Source: an uncultured Flavobacteriia bacterium (lineage in GTDB: Bacteria > Bacteroidota > Bacteroidia > Flavobacteriales > Flavobacteriaceae). Taken from it: a stretch of DNA of 23,594 nucleotides. Location of the stretch: contig CAMLRV010000012.1 of the NCBI GenBank assembly GCA_946482495.1, forward strand, positions 1 through 23,594, in the 5' to 3' direction. Every line of letters begins with the position of its first letter. Positions within the stretch are counted from its first letter, which is position 1. Below the pieces are notes generated by a model. That model made no database searches. It was given only the letters and a program-made list of their open reading frames with translations, and was not told where the DNA came from. The position numbers and the translations under genes were made by a program. Shown here piece after piece: positions 22,778 through 23,594 of the stretch.

Positions 22778-23413
22778 ATGAATTTTTTTAAAATACTTAC
22801 ACTTTCACTTTTTTGTGGTTTTTTGTTATTTTCATGTAAAGACGAAAATGAACAAGCACTTCTTGTGGAAAAAATGGAAAAAAAGAACCTTGAATCATTT
22901 AATCAAATCAATAAAGCTTGGGCCTTAAATATTCCAAATGCAAGTATTGAAGTAAGTTCCGTTTTAAATCAATGGAAAGAATGGAAAAGTTTCGAACAAG
23001 AAATCAAACAAAAGCCAAAATCAAGTATTAGTGCTTTTAAACAGAAAGTTTTAAATTTAGTTTCTAAATCAGATAGTTTGCATTTAAATGTGCCGTCTAA
23101 ATTTAATAAACCTCAAGTTCGAAGTAGAATTGTAGCGTTACAAACCAAAATTTTAGCTTTAGATACTTATTTCTCTTTAGATATTGTACCTCACCAAAAA
23201 GTACAAGATTTAATTGCGGCTATAAATAAAGAAATGAATGCTTTTTATATGCAATGCGAGGAAATTGTGGTGAAAAGTAGAATTCCAACTGAAATAGGTG
23301 AACCCCAAATTATTAGTATAAAAGATACCACTCGTAATGCTAAAGCTGTAAATTTTGACGATTTAGAGCGAAAAGAAATATTAGAAAAAGATAAATTAAT
23401 TAGTAAAAAGTAA
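22778..23413 (+). CDS. lipoprotein of unknown function upstream of mfd
   Basis: The 211-residue protein begins with a lipoprotein signal peptide (MNFFKILTLSLFCGFLLFSC, lipobox FSC, Cys20). The rest is helical and charged, with Lys- and Gln-rich stretches (FEQEIKQKPKSSISAFKQKVL, VRSRIVALQTKILALDTYF), suggesting an extended helical bundle, and a highly charged C-terminal tail ending in ERKEILEKDKLISKK. No enzyme motif is visible, and I do not recognise the family. ATG 22778 has an AAAAAGGA sequence directly before it. It lies 77 bp before the probable mfd start. Confidence 0.85.
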   Translation: MNFFKILTLSLFCGFLLFSCKDENEQALLVEKMEKKNLESFNQINKAWALNIPNASIEVSSVLNQWKEWKSFEQEIKQKPKSSISAFKQKVLNLVSKSDSLHLNVPSKFNKPQVRSRIVALQTKILALDTYFSLDIVPHQKVQDLIAAINKEMNAFYMQCEEIVVKSRIPTEIGEPQIISIKDTTRNAKAVNFDDLERKEILEKDKLISKK

Positions 23414-23490
23414 TTAGTAAAGAGTAAATAGTTAATCATTTTGACTTTCGACTTAATAACTTGATGACTTTTGACTAAAAAGTAAAAACA
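23414..23490. repeat. short intergenic repeat between the lipoprotein gene and mfd
   Basis: AT-rich spacer with degenerate repeats of TTGACTTT/GACTTTTGACT type between about 23440 and 23477, and AGTAAA/AGTAAT motifs on both sides. No gene or clear terminator is visible. Confidence 0.5.
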
Positions 23491-23594
23491 TTGAGTAAAT
23501 CAGAAATCATTCAAAAATATCAGCAAAATCCTAAAATTGGACAAATTGCTGAATTTTTTGCGTCTCGTAAGAAAATAAATGCCACTGGATTGGT
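23491..23594 (+). CDS. mfd: N-terminus of a probable transcription-repair coupling factor (partial)
   Basis: From a TTG at 23491 the frame stays open to the window end: MSKSEIIQKYQQNPKIGQI, then AEFFASRKKINATGLV (35 residues seen in part). This matches my memory of flavobacterial Mfd N-termini, which begin MSK and reach a GLxGSS motif near residue 33-38, where the UvrB-like domain starts. Mfd removes RNA polymerase stalled at lesions and recruits UvrA. With only 34 full codons visible the assignment is tentative. The TTG is the only plausible start nearby. Confidence 0.55.
   Translation, partial: MSKSEIIQKYQQNPKIGQIAEFFASRKKINATGL

Overview
The window looks like an ordinary, densely packed chromosomal segment of a member of the Flavobacteriaceae (Bacteroidetes), probably Flavobacterium or a close relative. 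The reasons are: strongly AT-rich DNA; -7 promoter boxes of the Bacteroidetes type TAnnTTTG in front of many genes, with almost no Shine-Dalgarno sequences; a protein with a type IX secretion (T9SS) C-terminal domain; a small PID-CTERM-like protein; a short-chain L-threonine dehydrogenase of the kind known from Flavobacterium; and a class II HMG-CoA reductase next to a GYDIA-type GHMP kinase. I see no insertion sequence, phage, CRISPR array, plasmid or defence module.

Layout. 1-714 is the C-terminal end of a receiver-domain protein, probably a hybrid histidine kinase. 754-3126 holds two mevalonate-pathway genes (HMG-CoA reductase and a GHMP kinase), separated by a repeat-filled spacer. 3118-5332 (minus) is a tight four-gene run: DUF6265-like exported protein, YfiT/DinB-like protein, small zinc-finger protein and atypical SDR. 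5571-5891 is a short ssb ending in a strong terminator and an ATT microsatellite. 5966-9391 (minus) is metG, a HAD hydrolase and a chloramphenicol-acetyltransferase-like enzyme. 9501-11606 (plus) is an exported S66 LD-carboxypeptidase, a YraN protein and an ACT-domain-like protein. 11663-16646 (minus) is a core-metabolism block: pdxA, DUF177, rpmF, fabH, accB, accC. It is divided by internal promoters and a terminator into at least three transcription units. ribE (plus) is divergent from pdxA, and the two share one tiny promoter region.

17286-18787 (minus) encodes a PID-CTERM-like small protein and a T9SS-exported Asp-box repeat protein. A tRNA with a CAU anticodon follows at 18878-18951 (minus), then methylmalonyl-CoA epimerase (minus). 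19526-21634 (plus) is rbfA, a LolC/E-type permease and a SnoaL-like lipoprotein. 21648-22601 (minus) is L-threonine dehydrogenase. 22778-23413 (plus) is a lipoprotein of unknown function, and from 23491 the N-terminus of what looks like mfd runs off the window.

How the genes work together. Fatty-acid initiation (accB, accC, fabH) is linked to ribosomal protein L32 and a DUF177 protein. Cofactor synthesis (pdxA for vitamin B6, ribE for B2) sits back to back on overlapping promoters. Isoprenoid precursors come from the mevalonate route. The most informative non-coding signals are the -7 boxes, which lie 18-21 nt from the start codon in seven genes, the overlapping pdxA/ribE promoters, and several families of intergenic repeats. 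No coding system here looks clearly new. The best open questions are the GYDIA kinase substrate, the PID-CTERM/T9SS pair, the role of the four-gene minus-strand run, and an SSB without the usual acidic tail.
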